Shown: in pieces, positions 33,857-42,655 of the stretch
Position numbering within the stretch: position 1 is the stretch's first letter
Layout: each line of letters opens with the position of its first letter
From: DASSQJ01 sp963726295
GTDB taxonomy: Bacteria > Actinomycetota > Actinomycetes > Actinomycetales > Dermatophilaceae
Length of the DNA: 64,000 nucleotides
NCBI GenBank assembly: GCA_963726295.1
Contig: CAVSBW010000004.1
Span: forward strand, 124,001-188,000
Reading direction: 5' to 3'
Program-made: the position numbers and the translations under genes
The notes under the pieces: generated by a model
What the model saw: only the letters and a program-made list of their open reading frames with translations
Told to the model about the DNA's origin: nothing
Databases searched by the model: none

Positions 33857-35103
33857 GGGCGGGAACCCCGACAACGACGTCGTCCCCCTGGCCCTCGGCC
33901 CGCGCCGCCCACAACGGGCGGATGCTCGTCCCGGCCGCCGCGCTCCTCTGGGGCACCCAGTTCGCGTTCCTCAACCCGGCGATCGGCATCATCCTCGCCA
34001 CTCTCTACGACGCGACGCCGGGGGAGATCGGTCTGGCCCTGGCCGCCTACAACGTCAGCGGCTTCGTCTCGACGCTCGTCGTGCCCAGCCGTGCCGACCG
34101 CTCCGGCGACTACCTGCGACCGCTGCTGTGGTGCGGTGGCTTCACCATCGCTCTCACCACGGCCCTCGCCCTGGCCACGACGCTGCCGCTCGCGGTGCTC
34201 GCCCTCGTGGCCCTGGGCGGCCCGGCCGGCATCGCGATCGGGCTGATCTTCGCCTACCAGCGCCACACCGGCGCCACGGTGCCGCAGATCATGCGAACCC
34301 GCGCGGTCTTCTCCTTCGCGTGGGTCGGCGGTCCGCCGCTCGCGGCCTTCCTCATGGGCTACCTCGGCAACCGGTCGGTGCTCTGGGCGGTCGCGGGGAT
34401 GGGCATGCTCGGCCTCGTGCTCACCCGGGTGATGATCCGTGAGCACTCCCGCTCGCCCTACGCGGGCACGGCCCCCGCGGCCGGTGACCGGATGCTCGTG
34501 GCCCTGCGGCGTCCCGACGTCGCCGTCCTCCTCGCCACCTTCGTGGCCTTCGGAGCGGCGCTGAGCGCGTCCGTGTCGGTCACACCACTCCTCGTCACCC
34601 GCGAGCTCGGCCTCGACGTCGAGTGGAGCGGCATCGCTCTCGGCACCTGTGCGGCCCTCGAGATCCCGGTCCTCGTCGGCCTGGGCCGACTGACCGCGCG
34701 GTTCGGCCCACGGCGCGTCGTCGCCGCCGGGTCGCTGGCCGGCATCACCTACTACGTGCTGGTCACCACCCTGGCCTCCCCCGTGGTGCTCGTCGGTGGG
34801 CAGGTGCTCAACGCGTTCTTCATCGCCACGATGTCGGGTGTCGGGCTCACCCTGTTCCAGGACGTCCTCGACCGTCCCGGGCTGGCCTCGTCGCTGTTCA
34901 TGAACACCACGCGCGTGGGCGCCATCGTCGCGGGTCCGGTCATCGCCCTCGGTGGCGGGTCCGTGCTCGGGTACGCGGGGGTCTACGCGGTGTGCGCCGG
35001 GCTTGCGGCCGCCGGGCTGGTCCTCCTGGTCCTCGGTGTCCGGATGCCGCGGCGAAAGGTGGCCGAGCTCTCGAGGACGCCCGAGGTTCTCGCCTGCGGC
35101 TAG
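33853..35103 (+). CDS. MFS transporter, sugar-efflux-like
   Basis: A 416-residue protein with 12 predicted membrane helices in two halves and a basic loop between (about 195-215). The pattern resembles the SetA sugar efflux group (FLNPAIGIILATLYDATPGEIG near the start and RTRAVFSFAWVGGPPLAAFL in the middle). The GTG at 33853 overlaps the lepA stop, implying coupled expression. Substrate unknown. Confidence 0.78.
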
Positions 35104-35112
35104 CGTCGGCCC

Positions 35113-35351
35113 ATGGCCATCCACTCGACGCTCGGCGCAGACGCGAACGACCCGCACCTCCTCGCGGACTTCTGGGCGCACGCGCTCGGGTACGGCACGA
35201 GCCGGGCCACGAGGACCCCGATGGCGACTCCATCATCGACACCGACGGTCGGGGGCCGGCGATCGGCTTCCTGCGGGTGGATCGCCACGGCGAGTCGCTC
35301 GGCCACGTCGTCATGACCGACCCCGAGGGGAACGAGTTCTGCGTCGCCTGA
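35113..35351 (+). pseudogene. VOC (glyoxalase-fold) protein, frameshifted and internally deleted
   Basis: Frame 1 from the ATG at 35113 reads like the start of a VOC-superfamily protein (MAIHSTLGADANDPHLLADFWAHALGY). After about 35190 that frame becomes nonsense, while another frame continues the family pattern (HEPGHEDPDGDSIIDTDG, GPAIGFLRV) and ends GHVVMTDPEGNEFCVA at 35351. Besides the frameshift, about 50-60 residues normally between FLRV and the VMTDPEGNEFC end are missing. TAGCGT (35101-35106) still sits 6 nt before the ATG, so it may be transcribed. The full gene would encode about 130 residues. Confidence 0.75.
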
Positions 35352-35355
35352 GCGG

Positions 35356-35931
35356 TCAGCCGACCGGGACGCTCGACTCCTCGACCGGGGCTCCGGCCAC
35401 CGGGCCGTCCCGCCAGCGTCGCGGATCGGCGGCGAGCGCGAGCAGGTCGGAGAGGTCGCGAGGCCAGATGTCGTCGGCGGTCGCGCCGAGCTCCTGCGGC
35501 GACCACCACCGCAGCTCGACGACGGTCAGCCGCTCCTCCTCGGTGTGGCCCGAGGTGTCGACCTCGAACGCCGGCACCCGAACCAGCACGAAGACCTCGG
35601 TCTGGTCGACGACCTTGTCGCTGTAGCCGTGCACCGCGAGGCGCTCGAGGAAGGGCCCGGCGAGGTCGGCCTCGACGACCTCGAGCCCGGTCTCCTCGCG
35701 CAGCTCGCGCACTGCGGCCTCGGCGTCGGTCTCGCCGGGGTCGACGCCACCGCCGGGCGTCACCCACCAGTGCGCCACGGGCGCGAGCCCGAGGTCGGAG
35801 TCGCGCAGCAGCAGCAGTCGGTCGTCGAGGTCCTGGAGCAGCACGCGCACCGCCCGTCGCGGACTCCGGGGTCGCTCGGCCGGACGCGGTGCCACGAAGC
35901 CCGGGCGCCCGGGCGGGATCCCCTCGCTCAC
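35356..35931 (-). CDS. NUDIX hydrolase
   Basis: A 191-residue protein with a complete Nudix box: G61, E67, R75-E76, E79-E80 and G82 match the G-x5-E-x7-RE-U-x-EE-x-G-U pattern. It should hydrolyse a nucleoside diphosphate linked to another group. The N-terminus has a basic linker RPRSPRRAVRV. The GTG at 35931 follows TACCGT (35938-35943, minus) by 6 nt, so it has its own promoter, although it lies 27 bp after TusA on the same strand. Confidence 0.88.
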   Translation of the reverse strand: MSEGIPPGRPGFVAPRPAERPRSPRRAVRVLLQDLDDRLLLLRDSDLGLAPVAHWWVTPGGGVDPGETDAEAAVRELREETGLEVVEADLAGPFLERLAVHGYSDKVVDQTEVFVLVRVPAFEVDTSGHTEEERLTVVELRWWSPQELGATADDIWPRDLSDLLALAADPRRWRDGPVAGAPVEESSVPVG

Positions 35932-35958
35932 CCGGCCACGGTAGCCGGAGGACGAGGG

Positions 35959-36204
35959 TCAGTCGGGCTCGCCGACGCGGATGAGGAAGACGAGGCTGCC
36001 ATCCTCCTCGCCCTGCGAGATCACCTCGTGGCCGTTGGACTCGGCCCACGCCGGGATGTCGCTCAGGGCGCCCTTGTCGGTGGCCAGGAGCTTGAGCACC
36101 TGACCGGGGTCCATCCGCCGGGCCGCCTTGGTGGCGGCCATGACGGGCATCGGGCACATGAGCTCGCGGGCGTCGACGAGGACGTCCTCGGTGGTCTCGC
36201 TCAT
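35959..36204 (-). CDS. TusA-type sulfurtransferase
   Basis: An 81-residue sulfur carrier with the CPMP motif (Cys17) of TusA/SirA proteins, which hold sulfur as a persulfide. The start DVLVDARELMCPMPVMAATKA and the end L-FLIRV are typical. The ATG has AAGGAGA upstream. It is the last gene of the minus-strand molybdoenzyme operon, 29 bp after DsrE2. With DsrE2 it probably delivers sulfane sulfur rather than serving tRNA thiolation. Confidence 0.9.
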   Translation of the reverse strand: MSETTEDVLVDARELMCPMPVMAATKAARRMDPGQVLKLLATDKGALSDIPAWAESNGHEVISQGEEDGSLVFLIRVGEPD

Positions 36205-36233
36205 CGGTCTCTCCTTCGGTCGGGGGCCGGGTC

Positions 36234-36806
36234 TCAGATGAACAGGGTGAGGTTCGACTTGCGGGCGTCGGCCATGAACGCCGCGGCGCCGCCGAACTCC
36301 ACACCTTCGATGAAGTCGTCCTGCTCGAAGCCGAAGACGTCGACGGTCATCTGACACGCGATCAGGCGCACGTCCATCTCACGGCAGGTGTCGAGGAGCT
36401 CGCGGATGGTCGCGACGTTCTTGTCGGCGAACTTCTTGCGCATCATCCGCGAGGCGACGGACACCATGCCGGGCATGGCGGTGACGACGTCGGGCACCGG
36501 AACCGGCATCGGCATCGCCGGGTTGCCGACGGCGCCCACCTTGAGCCTCTTCTCGAAGTCCTTGTGGATGATGTTGAGGCCGTAGAACGTGAAGAAGATG
36601 CCGACGTCCATCCCCACTGCGGCGGCCGCGCTGCCGAGGATCAGCGGCGGGTAGGCCCAGTCGAGGGTGCCCTTGGACGCGACGATTGCGCCGGTGCGCA
36701 TCCCCGGGTCCTTCCGGAGAGCGGCGCCGACCTCCTCCCTGACGATGCGGCGGACGTCGTCCTCGGTGATGGGCGACCGGTCGGTCGCGAGGGGCTCAGC
36801 GGACAT
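36234..36806 (-). CDS. DsrE/DsrF/DrsH-like family protein (DsrE2-type)
   Basis: A 190-residue protein of the DsrE2 group. After about 35 polar residues it shows a core starting GAIVASKGTLDWAYPP with the hydrophobic GSAAAAVGMDVGIFFTFYGL segment and the conserved ACQMTVDVFGF with Cys151, the likely persulfide-carrying cysteine. DsrE2 and TusA genes travel together in sulfur oxidizers and mobilise sulfur between proteins. The ATG at 36806 has GGAAGGG and overlaps the TorD gene by 11 nt. Confidence 0.88.
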   Translation of the reverse strand: MSAEPLATDRSPITEDDVRRIVREEVGAALRKDPGMRTGAIVASKGTLDWAYPPLILGSAAAAVGMDVGIFFTFYGLNIIHKDFEKRLKVGAVGNPAMPMPVPVPDVVTAMPGMVSVASRMMRKKFADKNVATIRELLDTCREMDVRLIACQMTVDVFGFEQDDFIEGVEFGGAAAFMADARKSNLTLFI

Positions 36807-37698
36807 GGGTGGTCCCTTCCGTGGGGTGCCGCCGGGTACGGCACGTGGTGGACGTCGAGGCGGCACGGTCGGCCCAGAAGGCCGCCACGGGTCCGAGCGA
36901 CCCGAGGTCGGAGCGGTGCTCGGCGGCCCAGGCGTCGGCGAGGTCGGCGAGCCGGCCGAGAGTCGTCGCCGGGTCCTGATCGAGCAGGGCGGCCAGCGTG
37001 AACGCCCGCTCGCCGATGCGCAGGCCCATGCCCTCGGAGCGCGCGAGCCGGGCCAGGTCGGAGCGGGTGATCACGATCCCGGTGCGCACCGGGGTGAGCA
37101 GGGCTGCGGCGAGGTCGCGCGAGCCCGGGGCGTCGTCGGGCAGCGTGGGCGCGCTCCGCAGGGCGACGGGCAGCGCGTCGGGTGCCGGCAGGTCGGCGGC
37201 CTCGGCTGCCAGGACGTCCAGCAGGAGCTCGGCCCAGGCGGCGTGGAAGGAGGACCCCGTACCGGCGACGGCACGCGTGAACAGGGGCACCCAGGTGAGC
37301 AGGTGCTCCCAGAGGAGGACCGAGCGGGCCCGCCGCCGGAGGGCGGCGCGAGCGGGGTCCTCCTCGGCGGCCTCGGCCTCGGTGAGGGCGGCGAGCAGTC
37401 CGAGCAGCGCTGCGAGGTGGTCCGGCTCGGGCGGGGGCACATGGCCCACGGCCCGCCAGAACCCGGCGATCCGGTCGGCCGCCTCGCCGCCGAGCATCCC
37501 CTCGGGCCCGAGGTACACCGACGCGTACGGCACCGCGCCGAGGACGAGGGCCTGGGTGTGGTCGGTCGCCGTGGGGGCGGGTCCGAGGTCCAGTGCCTCG
37601 GCGACCCCGGTGTGCGACGGGTGCGGCGACTCGCTGAGGACCGCGAGGGCGCGCAGGACCTCCGCGCTGCCCACGGCGCGGGCCGTGGCCAGGCTCAC
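36796..37698 (-). CDS. TorD/DmsD-like molybdoenzyme chaperone
   Basis: A 300-residue, Ala/Leu-rich helical protein. The pattern FWRAVGHVPPPEPDHLAALLGLLAALTEAE followed by LLWEHLLTWVPLFTRAV is that of the TorD/NarJ chaperone family, which bind the catalytic subunit and guide cofactor insertion. The GTG at 37698 overlaps the stop of the molybdoenzyme gene (GTGA). It is longer than the usual 200-220 residues, with an extra C-terminal region of about 80 residues. Assignment rests on pattern plus position. Confidence 0.75.
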   Translation of the reverse strand: MSLATARAVGSAEVLRALAVLSESPHPSHTGVAEALDLGPAPTATDHTQALVLGAVPYASVYLGPEGMLGGEAADRIAGFWRAVGHVPPPEPDHLAALLGLLAALTEAEAAEEDPARAALRRRARSVLLWEHLLTWVPLFTRAVAGTGSSFHAAWAELLLDVLAAEAADLPAPDALPVALRSAPTLPDDAPGSRDLAAALLTPVRTGIVITRSDLARLARSEGMGLRIGERAFTLAALLDQDPATTLGRLADLADAWAAEHRSDLGSLGPVAAFWADRAASTSTTCRTRRHPTEGTTHVR

Positions 37699-40628
37699 GG
37701 CGCGTCCTGCTGGGGGATTCGGAACACCTCGGGTCCGGGTTTGAGCGGGCGCATCAGCCAGTACGGTCGCCTCGTGCCGTCGGGGGAGACCTCGCGGGCG
37801 GACCGGGTCTTCTCGAGCCAGTCGCGGTAGGCGGCGCGCGACCGGTCGGTGTCGACGCTGATGTCGCCGTACGCGTCGCCGGGCTCGGCCTTCGTGACCC
37901 GCACGGCCTGGTGCCAGCAATGCATGCCCGAGACGGGGTCGGGGTGCACCGGGAAGGTCATGTTCTGGTGCACGCCGACGTCGGTCCACCAGATGCGGGC
38001 GGTGTCGGGGTCGCTCGACTCGTACGGGCCGACCCCGCGGAGCCGCCTCATGGACCACGACGAGCCCTCGCGCACGAGGTCGACCGTGGCCGCGGTCTGG
38101 CCGCCGTGGCGTTCGGGCTGCCCCTTCGGGACCCAGCGCCCCATGTGGTGGCTGCAGGCGACGACCCCGGGGCGGATGCCCTCGGTGACCCAGGCCTTGA
38201 CGACGAAGTGGCCGATGTCCGTGGAGACGCGGACCAGCTCCCCGGTCGCCACGCCGAGGGGGGCGGCGTCGGTGGGGTGGATCCACAGGGGGTTGGTCTG
38301 GGCGAGCTCGTTGAGCCACTTGGCATTGGCGCTGCGGGTGTGGATCTGGGTCGGGAGACGGAACGTCGAGATGAGCGGCATCTGGTCGGCGGCGAGGTTC
38401 TCGCGGTGGATGTGGCTCTTGATGTATGTCGGGATGCCGTACTCGGGCCACCCCCACTCGGCGACGGTGGCGGAGTAGAACTCGAGCAGCCCGCTCGGGG
38501 TCGGGAAGCCCGTCTTGACCTCGCCGTCGACCTCGACACCCACCGGGTTCCGGCCCTGCGCGTCGGGCTGCGGCGCGCCCGTGGGGGCGAGGTTCTCGGC
38601 GGGCGGCTTCGGCGCGGTGGAGTAGACCCGACCGAGGTCGGTGACGTGCTTTCCGGCGAGCTGGGCGTCCTCGACCCCCCGCTCGAAGACCTGGCCGACG
38701 TGGCCGCTGACCTCGAACGCTCCGTAGCGGCGCATGAACTGCAGCGGGGTCAGGCCCTCCTCGGCCGCCTTCTCGGGCAGGCCGGGCACCGAGTTCTCGA
38801 AGATCCAGCCGTAGTAGTCGTCGACCGACATCCGCGTGTCCGGGTCCTTGGGCGACTCGTAGTACCTCCTGATCCCGAGTGAGCCGTCCGGGTCGATGCG
38901 CCAGGAGAGCTCCATCCAGAACTCGTTCTCCTCCCACACCTCCCCGGGGTTTGCCTGGCGGGTGTCGGTGATGGTCTCGCCCATCCGCTCGCGGGCGGCC
39001 CGCAGGACCGGCTGGCGGAAGCCGATCCACTGCCCGTCGTACTGCTCGTAGGAGTGCAGGTCGTGGCGCTCGGAGGCCAGCCCCATCGGGAGGACGTAGT
39101 CGGCGAGGTACGCCGTCTCGTTCCACGTCGGGGTCAGCGCGACGTGGCAGCCGATCATCGTCTCGTCGCGCAGGACCTCGGTCCAGACCATTCCGTCGGG
39201 GTTGGTCCACACGGGGTTGTAGACGCGGCTGAAGTAGACGTCGAGGGTGCCGCGGCCCTCCTGCATCATGTGCGGGAGGAGGAACGAGAGCTCGTTCATC
39301 GCGAGGGGGTACTCGAGCGGCCAGGTCAGCTCGTTCCACTGGTGCGGGTGCCCCGGCACGTGCATCGGCTTGGGGACGAACTTGTTCCACGCGTTGAGGT
39401 GGGTGCCGCCGGGGGAGGCGACCGCCCCGAGGAGGGCGCTGACGAGGAAGAGGGTCCTGGACACCTGCCAGCCGCCGAGGTTGCCGGCCGCCGCGGAGCG
39501 CCAGTTGTGGGTCGAGAGGGCGGTGCCGGCGCCCGCGACGAGCTCGATGATCTCGCGGACCACCGCCGCGTCGACCCCTGACTCGGCCTCGGCGTACTCC
39601 GGCGTGAACTCGGTGTAGAGGGTGCCGAGGACCTCCTCGAAGGCCTCGAACGTCTCCGGCCGGTCGGGGTGGACCGCGCGCAGGTACTCCTTCCAGTTCC
39701 ACCAGCGCCGCACGAACTCGCGGTGGTACCGCTTCGTCTCGATGAGGTTCTGCGCGATGGCCAGCATGATCGCGGCCTCACTGCCCGGGTACGGCGAGAC
39801 CCAGTGGTCGGCGTGGGTCGCCGTGTTCGACAGCCGCGTGTCCAGCACGACGAGCTTGGCACCCTTGGCCTTGGCCTCCATGATGCGCTGAGCGTGCGGG
39901 TTGAAGTAGTGGCCGGTCTCGAGGTGGCTGGAGATGAGCAGGATGACCCGGGCGTTGGCGTGGTCCGGGCTGGGCCGGTCGATGCCGGTCCAGTAGTGGT
40001 ACCCGGAGCGGGCACCGCTCGAGCAGACGTTGGTGTGCGAGTTGTGGCCGTCGACGCCCCAGGAGGCCATGACCCGCTCGGTGAAGCCGTCCTCCCCGGG
40101 CCGACCCACGTGGTACATGACGCGGTTGGGAGTGTCGTTCTCGATCGCGGTGCGGATCCGGGCGGCGAGGTCGTCGAGGACGGTGTCCCAGTCGACCTGC
40201 TCCCACCGGCCCTCGCCGCGGGCCCCGACCCGCTTCATCGGGTGGAGGATGCGGTCGGGGTCGGTGATCTGGTTGTGGGTGGCCGGCCCCTTGGCGCAGT
40301 TGCGGCCCCGCGAGCCGGGGTGCTCGGGGTTGCCCTCGAACTTGCGGACCTGGAGCGTCTCCTTGTCGACGTAGGCCAGCAGACCGCACGCCGACTCGCA
40401 GTTGAAGCACGTCGTGGGCACGAGCATCGAGCGCTTCTCGACCCGCCGGGGCCACGAGCGCGAGTCGAGCTCGACCCAGTCGTCCCAGCGCTCCTTGGGG
40501 GGGAACGCGGCGAGGTGGATCCGGCTCGGCCCCGGGTAGAACGTCTCACCGCGCGCCGTCACCTCGTCGCGGGCGGCGCTGACCCGCTCGCCGAGGCGCG
40601 AGGTGGGGCTGCGGTCGGTCGTCGTCAT
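37695..40628 (-). CDS. Cytoplasmic molybdopterin oxidoreductase, large subunit (SoeA/PsrA-like)
   Basis: A 977-residue member of the DMSO-reductase superfamily. An N-terminal [4Fe-4S] site is formed by Cys74, Cys77, Cys81 and Cys111. Cys202 in HTNVCSSGARSG is the likely molybdenum ligand. Later segments carry the usual molybdopterin-binding pattern, ending with the C-terminal domain (LGVATGELVRVSTD, VACSHHMGRW). No Tat signal or hydrophobic leader precedes the first cluster, so it should face the cytoplasm, as SoeA does and unlike exported PsrA or PhsA. GAGGAG stands 8 nt before the ATG. The substrate is inferred from its sulfur-handling neighbours, with sulfite or polysulfide most likely. 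Confidence 0.88.
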   Translation of the reverse strand: MTTTDRSPTSRLGERVSAARDEVTARGETFYPGPSRIHLAAFPPKERWDDWVELDSRSWPRRVEKRSMLVPTTCFNCESACGLLAYVDKETLQVRKFEGNPEHPGSRGRNCAKGPATHNQITDPDRILHPMKRVGARGEGRWEQVDWDTVLDDLAARIRTAIENDTPNRVMYHVGRPGEDGFTERVMASWGVDGHNSHTNVCSSGARSGYHYWTGIDRPSPDHANARVILLISSHLETGHYFNPHAQRIMEAKAKGAKLVVLDTRLSNTATHADHWVSPYPGSEAAIMLAIAQNLIETKRYHREFVRRWWNWKEYLRAVHPDRPETFEAFEEVLGTLYTEFTPEYAEAESGVDAAVVREIIELVAGAGTALSTHNWRSAAAGNLGGWQVSRTLFLVSALLGAVASPGGTHLNAWNKFVPKPMHVPGHPHQWNELTWPLEYPLAMNELSFLLPHMMQEGRGTLDVYFSRVYNPVWTNPDGMVWTEVLRDETMIGCHVALTPTWNETAYLADYVLPMGLASERHDLHSYEQYDGQWIGFRQPVLRAARERMGETITDTRQANPGEVWEENEFWMELSWRIDPDGSLGIRRYYESPKDPDTRMSVDDYYGWIFENSVPGLPEKAAEEGLTPLQFMRRYGAFEVSGHVGQVFERGVEDAQLAGKHVTDLGRVYSTAPKPPAENLAPTGAPQPDAQGRNPVGVEVDGEVKTGFPTPSGLLEFYSATVAEWGWPEYGIPTYIKSHIHRENLAADQMPLISTFRLPTQIHTRSANAKWLNELAQTNPLWIHPTDAAPLGVATGELVRVSTDIGHFVVKAWVTEGIRPGVVACSHHMGRWVPKGQPERHGGQTAATVDLVREGSSWSMRRLRGVGPYESSDPDTARIWWTDVGVHQNMTFPVHPDPVSGMHCWHQAVRVTKAEPGDAYGDISVDTDRSRAAYRDWLEKTRSAREVSPDGTRRPYWLMRPLKPGPEVFRIPQQDAP

Positions 40629-40639
40629 GGCGGGGCTCC

Positions 40640-42208
40640 TCAGGCGAGCGGGACGGACTGGCCGGACTGGACGTAGGCGTGCTCGTGGGCCAGCAGGCCC
40701 AGCAGGGCAGGGAGCGCGAGCCATGCGCTGGCGGGCACGGCGACCGGGGCGAGCAGGCCGAGGGCCACGAGCACGACTCCGGTCCAGAAGTGCGCCGCGT
40801 ACCGTCCGTGCGTCATCGTGTGGGCAGCGAGCCGGGCGTGGGCGGTGGGGTGGGCGAGCGTCGCCTCGCCCGCGACGAGGAGCAGGTGCAGCGCGGAGGC
40901 GCCGGCCACCGTCCAGGCGAGCGGCTCGACGGCGTCCGCGGACCACGCGACCGCGAACGGGACGAGAGCGGCGGAGCCGGCCAGAACGGCCTGGACGACG
41001 AGGTGCGGCGCGAGCAACGGGCTCTGCCAGAGGTCGCGGGCCTTGGCCTGGGCGAAGAGGTAGGCGGTGTAGACGGCGGTACCGACCGCCAGCAGCAGGC
41101 CCGGGAACGCGGCGACGGTGCGCAGGGCGTCCCAGCCGAAGAGGCTCGCGGCGACGTGCGCGGCGAGCACCGCGGCGTAGCCGGACAGGATGACCCCGCC
41201 CCGCACCAGCCAGGAGCGCCACTGGGGACGGGTGAGGATGTAGACGAAGCGCTTCGGGTGCTCGAGGTCGGCGATGAGCACGACCGCGGTCAGGGCGAGG
41301 AAGACCGCCGAGACCACGGGGCCCACCCACGTCCACAGGACGTCGTCGCCGTCGATCCGCCCGGCCACGACGAGCAGCAGCGCCACCAGCCAGGCGCCGG
41401 CGCCGATGCCCTTGGTCCACGTGTAGAGGCTGACCCGCCAGTCCCACGGCGCCGTGTGCCTGACGTCGTAGCTGAGGATGGCGGCGGCGCTGCTGTTGGT
41501 GCCGTCGGGGTGGGGGTTGCCGGCCTCGACCACGTGCGCCCCACGGGGCTTCTCGGCCCAGGCGTAGGTGTCCCCAGCGGGGGCGGCCGCCGCGAGCGGG
41601 TCGAGGGTGGCCTGGGTGGCACCGGTGTAGAACAGCTTGGGTCGGGTGGCCTTCTCGGGCCGCCGCACCGCCACCGGCTGCCGGCCCAGGACCTTGGCCA
41701 CCTCGCTCTGCGGGTCGTCTGCGTCGCCGACGATGATCGCGCCGGTGGGGCAGACGGTGACGCAGGCCGGCTCGAGGCCGACGTCGAGGCGGTGGGCGCA
41801 GAAGTTGCACTTCTCCGCGCAGTGGTCGTCGGGGTTGATGAAGATCGCGTCGTAGGGGCAGGCCGCCATGCAGGCCTTGCAGCCGATGCAGGAGCTCTTG
41901 TCGAAGTCGACGATGCCGTCGGGCCTGATGTGCATCGCGGCCGTCGGGCACGCGGCGACGCACGGAGCGTCGACGCACTGGTTGCACCTGGTCACCTGGA
42001 AGGCCCGCCGCGCGTTCGGGAAGGTGCCCACGTCGACGCTCTTGACGTAGGTGCGGGTGACGCCCACCGGGACGTCGTTCTCCGACTTGCACGCCGTGGT
42101 GCACGCGTGGCACCCGATGCACTTGGTCTGGTCGATGACCTTGACCATGCGCGGCTGCGGCCCTTCGCCCTCCCGGACCCTCGGGGTGGGCAGGTTGACA
42201 GCGGTCAT
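40640..42208 (-). CDS. [4Fe-4S] ferredoxin subunit fused to NrfD-type membrane subunit
   Basis: A 522-residue fusion of two normally separate subunits. Residues 1-160 form a four-cluster ferredoxin: cysteines 30/33/36/40, 75/78/83/87, 107/110/113/117 and 130/134/137/149/153. Residues about 245-522 give eight predicted membrane helices of the NrfD/PsrC type, which exchange electrons with the quinone pool. It should pass electrons between the molybdenum subunit and menaquinone. The stop is 11 nt before the large-subunit ATG. GGAGG precedes its own ATG. Confidence 0.9.
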   Translation of the reverse strand: MTAVNLPTPRVREGEGPQPRMVKVIDQTKCIGCHACTTACKSENDVPVGVTRTYVKSVDVGTFPNARRAFQVTRCNQCVDAPCVAACPTAAMHIRPDGIVDFDKSSCIGCKACMAACPYDAIFINPDDHCAEKCNFCAHRLDVGLEPACVTVCPTGAIIVGDADDPQSEVAKVLGRQPVAVRRPEKATRPKLFYTGATQATLDPLAAAAPAGDTYAWAEKPRGAHVVEAGNPHPDGTNSSAAAILSYDVRHTAPWDWRVSLYTWTKGIGAGAWLVALLLVVAGRIDGDDVLWTWVGPVVSAVFLALTAVVLIADLEHPKRFVYILTRPQWRSWLVRGGVILSGYAAVLAAHVAASLFGWDALRTVAAFPGLLLAVGTAVYTAYLFAQAKARDLWQSPLLAPHLVVQAVLAGSAALVPFAVAWSADAVEPLAWTVAGASALHLLLVAGEATLAHPTAHARLAAHTMTHGRYAAHFWTGVVLVALGLLAPVAVPASAWLALPALLGLLAHEHAYVQSGQSVPLA

Positions 42209-42226
42209 GCAGCGGCCTCCATCAGC

Positions 42227-42556
42227 TCACGAAGCGTCGGTCATCGGACGGAAGGGAGTGGCGGGCACGTCGAGGCTCGAGCACACGATCGTGCACAGCT
42301 GGAGGACGATCGGCTCGATGATGCGGTAGACGGCCGTGCGTCCCTGGCGGCGGCGGGTCACGATCCCGCCGGCGGCCAGCCGGCCGAGGTGCTGCGAGGT
42401 GTTCGCGACCGAGATGCCGGCCGCCTCGGCCAGGTCGGTGACCGTGGCCTCACCCGCCCGGTGCAGCTCGCTGAGGACGCGCAGGCGCGTCGGGTCGCTG
42501 AGGAGGGCGAACCGTCTCGCGACGTCCTCGAGGGCCTCCGTCGGCACCGTCACCAT
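42227..42556 (-). CDS. ArsR-family repressor, candidate persulfide or redox sensor
   Basis: A 109-residue winged-helix protein: DPTRLRVLSELHRAGEATVTDLAEAAGISVANTSQHLGRL carries the DNA-reading helix (about 48-62). It lacks the ELCVCD metal site of ArsR. Its only cysteines, 88 and 92 (LQLCTIVC), sit in the last helix, where a thiol pair could form a disulfide or tetrasulfide. It is the first gene of the molybdoenzyme operon, 18 bp upstream of the ferredoxin gene, and should control both it and the divergent dioxygenase gene. ATG at 42556 follows TAGGGT by 7 nt. Confidence 0.88.
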   Translation of the reverse strand: MVTVPTEALEDVARRFALLSDPTRLRVLSELHRAGEATVTDLAEAAGISVANTSQHLGRLAAGGIVTRRRQGRTAVYRIIEPIVLQLCTIVCSSLDVPATPFRPMTDAS

Positions 42557-42563
42557 GGCCGGA

Positions 42564-42598
42564 ACCCTAGGTGATGTGGTTCACTTATTCAATTGAAC
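42564..42598 (-). promoter_or_regulatory. arsR promoter with overlapping palindromic operator
   Basis: On the minus strand TTGAAT (42587-42592), 17 nt and TAGGGT (42564-42569) form a near-consensus promoter ending 7 nt before the arsR ATG. The palindrome TTCAATTGAA (42588-42597), inside a wider GTTCA-N10-TGAAC (42579-42598), covers the -35 box. This is an AT-rich island in very GC-rich DNA and the likely repressor site. Confidence 0.65.
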
Positions 42599-42655
42599 GC
42601 GCGAATGTTTTTCGTGTCGTCCGGTCCCGCCCCGTGAGCAAAGGAGCTCCCGCAC

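Noticed and set aside
36796..39702. A 968-codon minus-strand frame over the molybdoenzyme gene
   Set aside because: Only its last 300 codons, from GTG 37698, are a real gene (TorD-like); the rest is an off-frame shadow of the large subunit.
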